From the NCBI GenBank assembly GCA_036555125.1, contig DATBLY010000007.1, positions 1 through 16,275 on the forward strand: a stretch of DNA of 16,275 nucleotides, given 5' to 3'. Position 1 is the first letter of the stretch. Each line of letters begins with the position of its first letter. The DNA is from DATBLY01 sp036555125 (lineage in GTDB: Bacteria; Actinomycetota; UBA4738; HRBIN12). The translations under genes were made by a program, and so were the position numbers. The notes under the pieces are model-generated. The model had not been told where the DNA came from and searched no databases. It saw nothing but the letters and a program-made list of their open reading frames with translations. Of this stretch, positions 1 through 6,309 are shown piece after piece.

Positions 1-901
1 CGACCCGCCGCCGCTGCCCCGCAAGTACGACTACGCGGGCGACGATCCGGCACCGGCCGTCGGCCCGTGCGAGGACCCCGGCGACGTGGGGTACGCGCTC
101 TCCGTCCGCCGCGAGCCCCTGGACGCGATCCTGGTCGACCGGGCCCGTCGCGCGGGGGCGCGGATCGACGAGGCGACCACCCTGACGGAGGTCGTCACCG
201 AGGGCGACCGGGCGACCGGGCTGCGCGCCGACGGCCCCGGCGGACCGGTGGAGCTCCGCGCCCGCCTCGTCGTGGGCGCCGACGGCCGGCACTCGTCCGT
301 GGCGCGGGCGGTCGGCGCGCCGGACCAGGTCCGGGAACCCGCGGTCCGGATCCTGCAGTACCGCTACGTCGAGGGCTTCCCGGGGCCGGACGGCGATCCC
401 GACGGCGCCGAGTTCTCGCTGGTCGGCGACGAGCTCGTGTACGTGTTCCCGAGCGACGGCGGCACCACCTGCGTGGCGCTGTCGGTCAGCCTGGCCGACG
501 CCGCCGACGCGCGCCGGGCCGGCGCGAAGCCGGCCGACCGGTTCGCGGCGCGGATCGACGAGCACCCGGGGATCGCGCCTCGGTTCCGGGCCGGCCGCCC
601 GGTGGGTCGCTTCCTGGGCTGCGGCGCGGAGCCGAACGTCGTCCGCGTCCCCTGGGGGCCTGGGTGGGCGCTCGTCGGGGACGCTTCGATCCACCAGGAC
701 CCGTGGACCGGCCTGGGGATGGACAACGCGGGGATGCATGCGACGTTCCTGGCCGAGGCGATCGACGGGTGGCTCGCCGGTCGGATGACCGAGCGCGCGG
801 CGATGGAGGGGTACCACGCCCGCCGCGACGACCACGCCCTCGAGGGGTTCCGCGAGACCGTCGAGCTGGGCCGGGACTTCCGCACGGCCGTCTGGGACTG
901 A
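1..901 (+). CDS. FAD-dependent monooxygenase/reductase, 3' part (5' end outside window)
   Basis: The reading frame is open from base 2 to the TGA at 899-901, so the gene starts upstream of the window. The in-frame GTG at 86 is not a credible start because homologous-looking sequence precedes it. The visible part fits the PHBH/geranylgeranyl-reductase flavoprotein superfamily. SVRREPLDAILVDRARRAGA is the usual segment before the second strand block. LVVGADGRHSSVARAVGAP is the DG motif that contacts FAD and NAD(P)H. ALVGDASIHQDPWTGLGMDN is the C-terminal GD motif that binds the FAD ribityl and pyrophosphate, followed by the helix of the flavin domain. The N-terminal GxGxxG dinucleotide fold must lie off the left edge. 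The substrate cannot be told; members hydroxylate aromatics or reduce isoprenoid double bonds. The family is clear, the specific function is not. Confidence 0.85.
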   Translation, partial: DPPPLPRKYDYAGDDPAPAVGPCEDPGDVGYALSVRREPLDAILVDRARRAGARIDEATTLTEVVTEGDRATGLRADGPGGPVELRARLVVGADGRHSSVARAVGAPDQVREPAVRILQYRYVEGFPGPDGDPDGAEFSLVGDELVYVFPSDGGTTCVALSVSLADAADARRAGAKPADRFAARIDEHPGIAPRFRAGRPVGRFLGCGAEPNVVRVPWGPGWALVGDASIHQDPWTGLGMDNAGMHATFLAEAIDGWLAGRMTERAAMEGYHARRDDHALEGFRETVELGRDFRTAVWD

Positions 902-909
902 TCGCCGGG

Positions 910-924
910 GCGCCCGCGGGGCGC
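910..924 (+). terminator. GC-rich hairpin after the flavoprotein gene
   Basis: GCGCCC (910-915), a 3-nt loop and GGGCGC (919-924) form a perfect 6-bp stem starting 9 nt after the stop codon. No T tract follows, and the hairpin ends just before the purF -10 box. It may be a weak terminator or a structure affecting purF transcription. Function is inferred from position only. Confidence 0.35.
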
Positions 925-927
925 TGC

Positions 928-933
928 TAGGCT
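928..933 (+). promoter_or_regulatory. -10 box TAGGCT of purF
   Basis: TAGGCT, preceded by GC as in other promoters of this window, lies 9 nt before the purF GTG. A start site about 7-9 nt downstream would give a leaderless or nearly leaderless mRNA, which fits the lack of a Shine-Dalgarno sequence. No good -35 hexamer was seen. Confidence 0.5.
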
Positions 934-942
934 GGATGCCTC

Positions 943-2358
943 GTGGGCGCCGAGTCACCGAAGGAGGAGTGCGGGCTCTTCGGCGTCTGGGCACCCGGCG
1001 AGGACGTCGCCCGCCTCACCTACTTCGGCCTGTTCGCCCAGCAGCACCGCGGGCAGGAATCGGCCGGGATCGCGGTCTCCGACGGCACGAACCTCCTCGT
1101 CTACAAGGACCTCGGGCTCGTCAGCCAGGTCTTCACCGAGGCCACGCTCACCACGCTGCAGGGCGACCTGGGGATCGGCCACACCCGGTACTCGACGACC
1201 GGCTCGACGACGTGGGAGAACGCGCAACCGGTCTTCAAGACCGACGGGATGCGCTCGATCGCGCTCGGTCACAACGGGAACCTGGTGAACACCGGCGAGC
1301 TCGCGGAGCGCGCCGGCAAGCGCCGCGGCGCCACGACGGACACCGACGTCGTCACGACGCTGCTGTCGGGCGAGATGGCCGGCGGCGGGTCGTTCGACGA
1401 GGCGGCGCTGCGGGTGCTGCCGACGCTCCGCGGCGCCTTCAGCTTCGTGATGATGGACGAGCGGAGCGTGTACGCGGCCCGCGATCCGCACGGGATCCGG
1501 CCGCTCTCGATCGGGCGCCTGCCGGGCGGCTTCTGCGTGGCCTCCGAGACGTGCGCGCTGGACATCGTCGGTGCGACGCTGGTGCGCGACGTCGAGCCGG
1601 GCGAGCTGATCCGGATCGACGACCGGGGTCTGCACGCCTCGCGGTTCGCGGAGTCCCCGCGGCGGGCGCTCTGCATCTTCGAGTTCGTCTACCTCGCGCG
1701 GCCCGACTCGCGCCTGGACGACCGCTCGGTCCACGAGGCGCGTCGCGAGATGGGCCGCCGCCTGGCGGAGGAGCACCCCACCGAGGCCGACCTGGTGATC
1801 GGGGTGCCGGCGACCGGACACGCGGCGGCGCAGGGCTACGCCGAGGTGAGCGGGATCCCGTACGGCGAAGGGCTGATCAAGAACAGCTACGTCGGCCGGA
1901 CGTTCATCCAGCCGTCGCAGTCGCTGCGGGACCGCGGGGTCAAGCTGAAGCTGAACCCGCTGCCGGACTCGATCCGGGGCAAGCGCCTCGTGGTCGTCGA
2001 CGACTCGATCGTCCGCGGCACGACGACGCGCCAGACCGTCCAGGTGCTCCGAGAGGCCGGGGCGACCGGGATCCACCTGCGGATCACCTGTCCGCCGATC
2101 CAGTGGCCGTGCTTCTACGGGATCGACATGTCCACCCGACACGAGCTGGTCGCCTCCGACCTGGCCGTCGACGAGATCCGCGCCTTCGTCGGTGCCGACT
2201 CGCTCGGCTACCTGTCGCTCGACGGCCTCGTGGCGGCCTCCGGCGGGGAGCGCGAGGCGTTCTGCCGCGCGTGCTTCGACGGCGAGTACCCGATCGAGGT
2301 CCCCGATCGCGTCGGCAAGTTCGTCCTGGAACCGCAGCTCGAGCTGCCGACCTCGTGA
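943..2358 (+). CDS. purF: Amidophosphoribosyltransferase PurF
   Basis: PurF catalyses the first committed step of purine synthesis: PRPP plus glutamine gives 5-phosphoribosylamine. The product is 471 residues, normal for the family. A 9-residue propeptide precedes ECGLFGV, so Cys10 would become the N-terminal catalytic nucleophile of the glutaminase domain after processing. The glutaminase domain also shows QQHRGQESAGI and GHTRYSTTG. The C-terminal phosphoribosyltransferase domain carries the PRPP loop VVVDDSIVRGTT near residues 350-361. Cys244, Cys390, Cys441 and Cys444 sit at the spacing of the four 4Fe-4S ligands of the Bacillus-type enzyme, so this is the iron-sulfur, propeptide-bearing class. 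GTG 943 is the start: it sits 9 nt after a -10 box and gives the expected short propeptide. The stop overlaps the purM start. Confidence 0.96.
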   Translation: MGAESPKEECGLFGVWAPGEDVARLTYFGLFAQQHRGQESAGIAVSDGTNLLVYKDLGLVSQVFTEATLTTLQGDLGIGHTRYSTTGSTTWENAQPVFKTDGMRSIALGHNGNLVNTGELAERAGKRRGATTDTDVVTTLLSGEMAGGGSFDEAALRVLPTLRGAFSFVMMDERSVYAARDPHGIRPLSIGRLPGGFCVASETCALDIVGATLVRDVEPGELIRIDDRGLHASRFAESPRRALCIFEFVYLARPDSRLDDRSVHEARREMGRRLAEEHPTEADLVIGVPATGHAAAQGYAEVSGIPYGEGLIKNSYVGRTFIQPSQSLRDRGVKLKLNPLPDSIRGKRLVVVDDSIVRGTTTRQTVQVLREAGATGIHLRITCPPIQWPCFYGIDMSTRHELVASDLAVDEIRAFVGADSLGYLSLDGLVAASGGEREAFCRACFDGEYPIEVPDRVGKFVLEPQLELPTS

Positions 2359-3353
2359 GCGAGACGTACCGCGCCGCCGGCGTCGACACCGAGGCGGCCG
2401 CGAAGGCCGTCGCCCTCATCGCCGACCTCGCCGCCCGCACGCGCCGCCCGGAGGTGGCCGACGACGTCGGCGGGTTCGCCGGCCTGTTCCGGATCGGCGA
2501 GGGGCGGCTGTTGGCGGCGGCCACCGACGGGGTCGGGACGAAGCTCGAGATCGCCCGGCTGACCGGACGGGTCGACACGGTCGGGATCGACCTCGTGGCG
2601 ATGTGCGCCGACGACGTGGTCTGCACCGGCGCCGAGCCCTGGTTCTTCCTGGACTACCTCGCCGTCGGCGCGGTCGTCCCCGAGCGCGTGGCCGCGATCG
2701 TGGAGGGCGTCGCCGAGGGTTGTCGGCGGGCCGGTTGCGCCCTGCTGGGCGGGGAGACGGCCGAGCACCCCGGCGTGATGGCCGCCGACGCGTTCGACCT
2801 GGCCGGGTTCTGCGTCGGGGCCGTGGACGAAGAGCGCCGGCTCGGCCCGCGGCTCGTGAAGGAGGGGGACGTCCTGGTCGGGCTGCCGTCGACCGGGCTG
2901 CACGCGAACGGGTACTCGCTCGTACGCGCCGCGCTCCTCGACCGGTACGCGCTCGACGCGATCCCCCCGGGGCTCGACCGCCCGCTCGCGGACGAGCTCC
3001 TCGAGCCGTGCGCGATCTACGCCCCGACCGTGCTGGCGCTGCACCGCGCGGGGCTGCTGCACGCCGCCGCCCACGTCACCGGCGGCGGGCTGCTCGAGAA
3101 CCTGCCCCGTGCCCTCCCGGACGGGCTCGGGGCCGATCTCGAGCGCGGGTCGTGGGTCGAGCCGCCCATCTTCGGGCTGCTGCGCGCGGCGACCGAGGCG
3201 TCGGAGGCCGACCTGCTCGGCACCTTCAACCTGGGGATCGGGATGGTCCTGGTCGTCGCCGCGGGCGAGGCCGGCGCCGCGATCGACCTGGCTGGGCCCG
3301 GGGCGTGCCGCATCGGGCGGGTCGGATCCTCGCCCGGCGTGCACCTGGCCTGA
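2355..3353 (+). CDS. purM: Phosphoribosylformylglycinamidine cyclo-ligase PurM (AIR synthetase)
   Basis: PurM closes the imidazole ring: FGAM plus ATP gives aminoimidazole ribonucleotide. The 332-residue product shows the family signatures in order: TDGVGTK (57-63), the FLDYLAVG segment, GGETAEHPG (122-130, ATP/metal region) and GLPSTGLHANGYSLVR (166-181). Start choice: GTG 2355 lies in a GTGA overlap with the purF stop, indicating translational coupling, and reading from it gives the standard N-terminus with YRAAGVD. The same frame is open far upstream to 936, but that part is an out-of-frame shadow of purF. The length is slightly below the usual 340-350 residues, with nothing essential missing. 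The next purine gene (often purN) does not follow; a receiver-domain gene does. Confidence 0.96.
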   Translation: MSETYRAAGVDTEAAAKAVALIADLAARTRRPEVADDVGGFAGLFRIGEGRLLAAATDGVGTKLEIARLTGRVDTVGIDLVAMCADDVVCTGAEPWFFLDYLAVGAVVPERVAAIVEGVAEGCRRAGCALLGGETAEHPGVMAADAFDLAGFCVGAVDEERRLGPRLVKEGDVLVGLPSTGLHANGYSLVRAALLDRYALDAIPPGLDRPLADELLEPCAIYAPTVLALHRAGLLHAAAHVTGGGLLENLPRALPDGLGADLERGSWVEPPIFGLLRAATEASEADLLGTFNLGIGMVLVVAAGEAGAAIDLAGPGACRIGRVGSSPGVHLA

Positions 3354-3380
3354 CCTGGGCTCTTCGATCCGCGGGCCAGG
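3344..3380 (+). terminator. Possible purM terminator hairpin
   Basis: CCTGGCC (3344-3350) and GGCCAGG (3374-3380) form a perfect 7-bp inverted repeat across the purM stop, with a long 23-nt loop and no T tract. It is weak support for a terminator. Confidence 0.2.
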
Positions 3381-3481
3381 CAGACATCCCCCGCCCGGAG
3401 CTTGACCGGCACAAGGTTTAGTCCATGCGGTCCCCGCCGAACCGCCCGTCCTCCCGATACAGGGACCGCGCGTTCGCGCCG

Positions 3482-3487
3482 TACCTT
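3482..3487 (+). promoter_or_regulatory. Possible -10 box TACCTT of the receiver gene
   Basis: TACCTT matches TAnnnT and lies 9 nt before ATG 3497, the same spacing as at purF, so a leaderless transcript is possible. It lacks the GC prefix of the other promoters. A TTGACC at 3402-3407 has no partner -10 at a usual distance. Support is modest. Confidence 0.35.
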
Positions 3488-3496
3488 CGGATAGGT

Positions 3497-3895
3497 ATGA
3501 CGGCAACCGCGACCGAGCCCAACAACAGCGTCCTCGTGGTGGACGACGAGCCCCAGGTCGTCTGGGTGCTCCAGTTCAGCCTGGAGGCCGAGGGCTACAC
3601 GACCTTCCTCGCGCGCGACGGCCAGGCGGCGATGGAGGCGATCGAGCTCTTCCACCCCAAGCTGATGCTGCTCGACATCATGATGCCGACGATGGACGGC
3701 TGGGCGGTCCTCGAGGAGCTGATGCAGCTCCCGAGCGATCAGCGCCCGCGCGTGATCGTGGTGTCGGCGCTGTCGAGCCTGCGGGATCGCGCCCGCGCGG
3801 CCGAGATGGGCGCCGACGCGTACGTCCCCAAGCCGTTCAACGTGGAAGACCTCATCGAGGTGCTGCACGACCTCGACGAGGCGCCCGTCGCCTGA
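3497..3895 (+). CDS. Stand-alone CheY-like response regulator receiver protein
   Basis: The 132-residue product is almost entirely one receiver domain. It has the acidic pair D16/D17, phospho-acceptor D60 in LLDIMMPTMDG, the switch serine S90, aromatic Y109 and conserved K112 in the YVPKPF motif, so all catalytic residues for phosphoryl transfer are present. No DNA-binding or enzymatic output domain follows, so it probably works by binding a partner protein, as CheY, DivK or Spo0F do. No histidine kinase is in the window. ATG 3497 is preferred over the in-frame ATG 3425: the extra 24 residues are low-complexity Pro/Arg sequence outside the fold, and a -10-like box lies between the two. The gene is separated from purM by 143 bp, so it is probably transcribed separately. 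Confidence 0.92.
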   Translation: MTATATEPNNSVLVVDDEPQVVWVLQFSLEAEGYTTFLARDGQAAMEAIELFHPKLMLLDIMMPTMDGWAVLEELMQLPSDQRPRVIVVSALSSLRDRARAAEMGADAYVPKPFNVEDLIEVLHDLDEAPVA

Positions 3896-3917
3896 CGCGG
3901 CTTCCCCGCCCGACCGG

Positions 3918-3957
3918 CCGATCGATCGGATCCATCCCAGTAGTCTGCGTCAGACTA
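3918..3957. terminator. Inverted repeats between convergent genes
   Basis: Two perfect symmetric elements lie between the receiver stop (3895) and the end of the minus-strand operon. The first is the 12-bp palindrome CCGATCGATCGG (3918-3929). The second is TAGTCTG-CGT-CAGACTA (3941-3957), a 7-bp stem whose right arm contains the stop codon of the ammonia-lyase-like gene. They may serve as a bidirectional terminator. Neither has a T tract. Confidence 0.4.
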
Positions 3958-4359
3958 GTCGTCGTGCGCGAACCGCTGATGGTCCTTCGTCACGACGGTC
4001 GTCCCCACCGCGCGGCACGTGAGGACGGGCTCGTCCAGGAACTCGGCCGCCGACTCGCTGATGTCCGGACGCGGTCCGCCGATCTTCCAGACCTCGAACT
4101 CACACCGCCGGCTGGTGTTGCCGACCGACACGATCCGCCCCGTGGCCTCGATCCAGTCGCCCGCGTACAGGGGCGCCAGGAACTCCACGGTCTCGTACGC
4201 CCGGAAGAGCCCCTCGTCGCCGTCGTAGCGCATCGCGAGCTCGGTGATCAGGTCGCCGACCACCTCGAGCTGCTTCGCGCCGGCCACGAGGCTCCCGCCG
4301 TAGTGGGCGTCCTCGCTGCCCAGGCGGCGCCGGATGTGCGCGGTCGGCAGCTCGCTCAT
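3955..4359 (-). CDS. kal: 3-aminobutyryl-CoA ammonia-lyase-like hotdog protein
   Basis: The 134-residue product resembles Kal, which eliminates ammonia from L-3-aminobutyryl-CoA to give crotonyl-CoA late in lysine fermentation. Recognised features are DAHYGGSLVAGA (17-28), a YDGDEGLF segment (45-52), EFLAPLYAGDWIEA (59-72) and VGNTSRRCEFE, which together are the hotdog pattern I recall for Kal. The related beta-alanyl-CoA ammonia-lyase is a possible alternative. ATG 4359 is chosen because it overlaps the preceding stop (ATGA) and has GAAGGGAG 7 nt upstream; the longer frame to 4476 is an Arg/Gly-rich shadow. It is the last gene of the eight-gene minus-strand run. None of the usual partners (kamA, kamD/E, kdd, kce) is in the window, so the physiological substrate is inferred. 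Confidence 0.75.
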   Translation of the reverse strand: MSELPTAHIRRRLGSEDAHYGGSLVAGAKQLEVVGDLITELAMRYDGDEGLFRAYETVEFLAPLYAGDWIEATGRIVSVGNTSRRCEFEVWKIGGPRPDISESAAEFLDEPVLTCRAVGTTVVTKDHQRFAHDD

Positions 4360-4583
4360 CCGCGCGCTCCCTTCGGATCCTCGATCACCTTGCCGAAGCG
4401 CACGCCGCGCGCCGGGACCCGAACGACCTCCCCGTCGCGCTTGCGGACGAAGTAGGTCTCGGCCTCCTCGTCCCACCGCTCGAAGACGCCGACCGCCTCG
4501 CCCAGGAACCCGTTCGGGAGCTCGAACTGGAACGAGACCCGCTTGCCGAGGTCTCCGATGCCGACGAGGTTCCGGGCGCTCAT
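4356..4583 (-). CDS. Small SH3-like barrel protein (Rv0428c-type N-terminal module, stand-alone)
   Basis: This is a 75-residue acidic/basic mixed protein. ATG 4583 overlaps the preceding stop (ATGA, 4580-4583) and its own stop overlaps the next start (ATGA, 4356-4359), so it is locked into the operon. The segment GKRVSFQFELPNG, followed by a charged turn and VRKRDGEVVRVP, resembles the small SH3-like domain found at the N-terminus of actinobacterial GNAT proteins such as Rv0428c. Here the acetyltransferase domain is absent and the protein ends soon after the barrel. No signal peptide, membrane segment or catalytic motif is visible. It may be a binding or regulatory subunit for a neighbour. 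The domain assignment is from memory of the pattern and needs a profile search; that it is a real gene is well supported by the double overlap. Confidence 0.7.
   Translation of the reverse strand: MSARNLVGIGDLGKRVSFQFELPNGFLGEAVGVFERWDEEAETYFVRKRDGEVVRVPARGVRFGKVIEDPKGARG
4367..4374 (-). promoter_or_regulatory. Shine-Dalgarno of the Kal-like gene
   Basis: Read on the minus strand, GAAGGGAG lies 7 nt before ATG 4359, inside the end of the preceding gene. It decides the start over the upstream in-frame alternatives. Confidence 0.6.
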
Positions 4584-5389
4584 GGCGCGGAGGATACCGG
4601 CGGGGCGGGCTCGGGCGGCAACCGGAGGCATGCCTCGGCCGCGATGCGGAACAGGAGCTCGCGGCTCGTCGCGTGATCGTTCCAGCCGCGCGGGTCCCAC
4701 GCGTCGCCGGACAGGTCGTCGCCCGCGTACAGGACCTGGCCGAACGCCACGCCGCGGAACGCGGCGACGGCGAAGAAGGCGGCCGCCTCCATCTCCACCG
4801 TCAGGCAGCCCTCGGCCACGCGCCGCTCGACCTTGGCCTTCGTCTCGCGGTACAGGCCGTCGGTCGTCCAGGTGGCGCCGGTCACGTACGGCACGTCGTG
4901 CGCCCGCAGCGTCGCGACGATCGCCTCGACCGCCTGCCGCGTCGGCTCGACGGCCCGGCCGGGCGGCAGGTAGTGGTACGAGGTCCCCTCGTCGCGGATC
5001 GCTCGCTCGGGCACGATCGCATGCCCGAGCGCCAGCTCCGGGACGAGGACCCCCGCGCCCCCGCAGGCCACGAACGCGCGGCACCCGAGGGCGATCAGCT
5101 CCTCGAGGGAGCCGGCGGCGAGCGGCGCCCCGACCCCCGGGTGCACGACCGCCAGCCGGCGCCCTTCCAGCTCGATCTCGTAGATCGGGTTCGGTCCGAT
5201 CTCGGACACGATCTCGTGGATCAGGCGGCCGCCGCGCTCGGCCACGACCGTCTCGATCACGTCCTGGAAGAAGCAGAGGACGGCGTGCGCCGGGACCTCG
5301 ATCGGCTCGATCCGCTCCGAGGGCTCGATCACGGCCGTCGGCGCCGGGTCGAACTCGAGGATCGGCGGGACCGGGTCGCCGAGGCTCAC
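4580..5389 (-). CDS. Nucleoside phosphorylase family protein (PNP/uridine phosphorylase type)
   Basis: The 269-residue product fits the PNP_UDP_1 family, which cleaves nucleosides with phosphate to base and ribose-1-phosphate. Evidence: a GVGAPLAAGSLEELIALG segment, a CGGAG turn, RDEGTSYHY (132-140), and VEMEAAAFF with E199-M200-E201, the Glu-Met-Glu signature that holds the ribose. GDDLSGDAWD is the late loop. The N-terminus is proline-rich and lacks the usual GDP-R phosphate loop near residue 20, so the phosphate site may differ and the true substrate is open. Start: GTG 5389 is in a GTGA overlap with the transporter stop and has AAGGAG 8 nt upstream. The same frame runs on to 6031, but only as a shadow of the transporter. 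It could salvage nucleosides or act on another N-glycoside. Confidence 0.83.
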   Translation of the reverse strand: MSLGDPVPPILEFDPAPTAVIEPSERIEPIEVPAHAVLCFFQDVIETVVAERGGRLIHEIVSEIGPNPIYEIELEGRRLAVVHPGVGAPLAAGSLEELIALGCRAFVACGGAGVLVPELALGHAIVPERAIRDEGTSYHYLPPGRAVEPTRQAVEAIVATLRAHDVPYVTGATWTTDGLYRETKAKVERRVAEGCLTVEMEAAAFFAVAAFRGVAFGQVLYAGDDLSGDAWDPRGWNDHATSRELLFRIAAEACLRLPPEPAPPVSSAP

Positions 5390-6309
5390 GAGGTCGTCTC
5401 CTTGCGCGACGCGAGGATCGCGCCGCCGATCACGAGGGCGACGCCGACGATCGCCCCGGCGTGGACGCGCTCGTCGAGGAACACGACCCCGAGGATCAGC
5501 GCGACGACGGGTGTGAGGTAGATCGCGAACGCCGCGCGCGTCGCCCCCACCCGGGCGATCAGCCGGCCCATGATCCAGAAGGCGAGGCCGGTGCCGACCA
5601 CGCCGAGCACCGCCACGGCGGCGAGCGACGCGACGCGAACGCTCGAGGCCGGCAGCCCCGCGAGGCCCAGCGGCGCGGTGAGCACCGCCGCGACGGTGAG
5701 CATCCGTGCCATGACCGGCAGGGACCCGTGACGCTGCGTCAGGGGGACGGCGATGTTGGCCGCGCACCCGTAGCAGGTGATCGCGGCGAGCACCATGGCC
5801 ACGCCGATCGCCTGGCTCGATCCGCTGCCGGCCGCCGGCAGCGCGATGATCGCCACCCCGACGAACCCGATCGCGAGCCCGGTGAGGTGCGAGCGGTCCG
5901 GGAGCCTGCGCAGCATGATCGCGCCGATCGCCGCGGTCATGATCGGGACGGCGCCGTTCAGCAGCCCCGTCAGCGCGGACGTGATGTGCTGCTCCGCGAG
6001 CGGGAAGAGCGTGAACGGGATCGCGACCCACAGCACGCTGACGGCGACGAGGCGGGGTCGCTCGTGACGAGGGATCGGTGTCCGGGAGGCGGGCAGCAAC
6101 CAGAGGACGGCCGCGCCGAGCACGACGCGGGCCCAGGTGATCACCCCCGGCTCGAACGCCTCGAGCCCGACGGCGATGAACAGGAACGAGGCGCCCCAGA
6201 TCCCGCCGATCGAGGCGAACAGGCCCCAGTCGCGCGCGGTGAACGCGCCACGGTTCTGGCCCTCCGACGTCGACAGGACGGATCGACGACCCGCGCCGCT
6301 CCCGCTCAT
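5386..6309 (-). CDS. EamA/DMT-family membrane transporter
   Basis: The 307-residue protein has about ten hydrophobic segments arranged as two EamA repeats, the drug/metabolite transporter layout. A short polar N-terminus of about 25 residues precedes the first segment (FASIGGIWGASFLFIAVGL). The second repeat ends with the typical ATRAAFAIYLTPVVALILG block and a conserved FLDE before the last helix. Such proteins export amino acids or metabolites, or import nucleotide-related compounds; the substrate cannot be read from sequence. ATG 6309 overlaps the stop of the preceding gene (ATGA) and has AGGA about 5 nt upstream. In this operon it could move an amino acid or an intermediate across the inner membrane. 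The frame upstream of 6309 is a shadow. Confidence 0.9.
   Translation of the reverse strand: MSGSGAGRRSVLSTSEGQNRGAFTARDWGLFASIGGIWGASFLFIAVGLEAFEPGVITWARVVLGAAVLWLLPASRTPIPRHERPRLVAVSVLWVAIPFTLFPLAEQHITSALTGLLNGAVPIMTAAIGAIMLRRLPDRSHLTGLAIGFVGVAIIALPAAGSGSSQAIGVAMVLAAITCYGCAANIAVPLTQRHGSLPVMARMLTVAAVLTAPLGLAGLPASSVRVASLAAVAVLGVVGTGLAFWIMGRLIARVGATRAAFAIYLTPVVALILGVVFLDERVHAGAIVGVALVIGGAILASRKETTS
5398..5403 (-). promoter_or_regulatory. Shine-Dalgarno AAGGAG of the phosphorylase gene
   Basis: AAGGAG on the minus strand lies 8 nt before GTG 5389 and within the last codons of the transporter gene. It is one of the clearest ribosome sites here and fixes the start. Confidence 0.7.

Noticed and set aside
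936..2354. Long frame extending PurM upstream to an 805-residue protein
   Set aside because: The upstream part is purF read out of frame and is Arg/Pro-rich; the GTGA overlap at 2355 gives the normal PurM N-terminus.
3402..3430. TTGACC as a -35 box for the receiver gene
   Set aside because: No TAnnnT lies 16-19 nt downstream; the nearest TTTAGT is only about 9 nt away.
3425..3496. ATG 3425 as start of the receiver protein
   Set aside because: It adds 24 residues of Pro/Arg sequence outside the receiver fold and lies upstream of the -10-like box.
5390..6031. Phosphorylase extended upstream to 6031
   Set aside because: The added sequence is low-complexity Arg/Gly shadow of the transporter; GTG 5389 has AAGGAG and overlaps the preceding stop.
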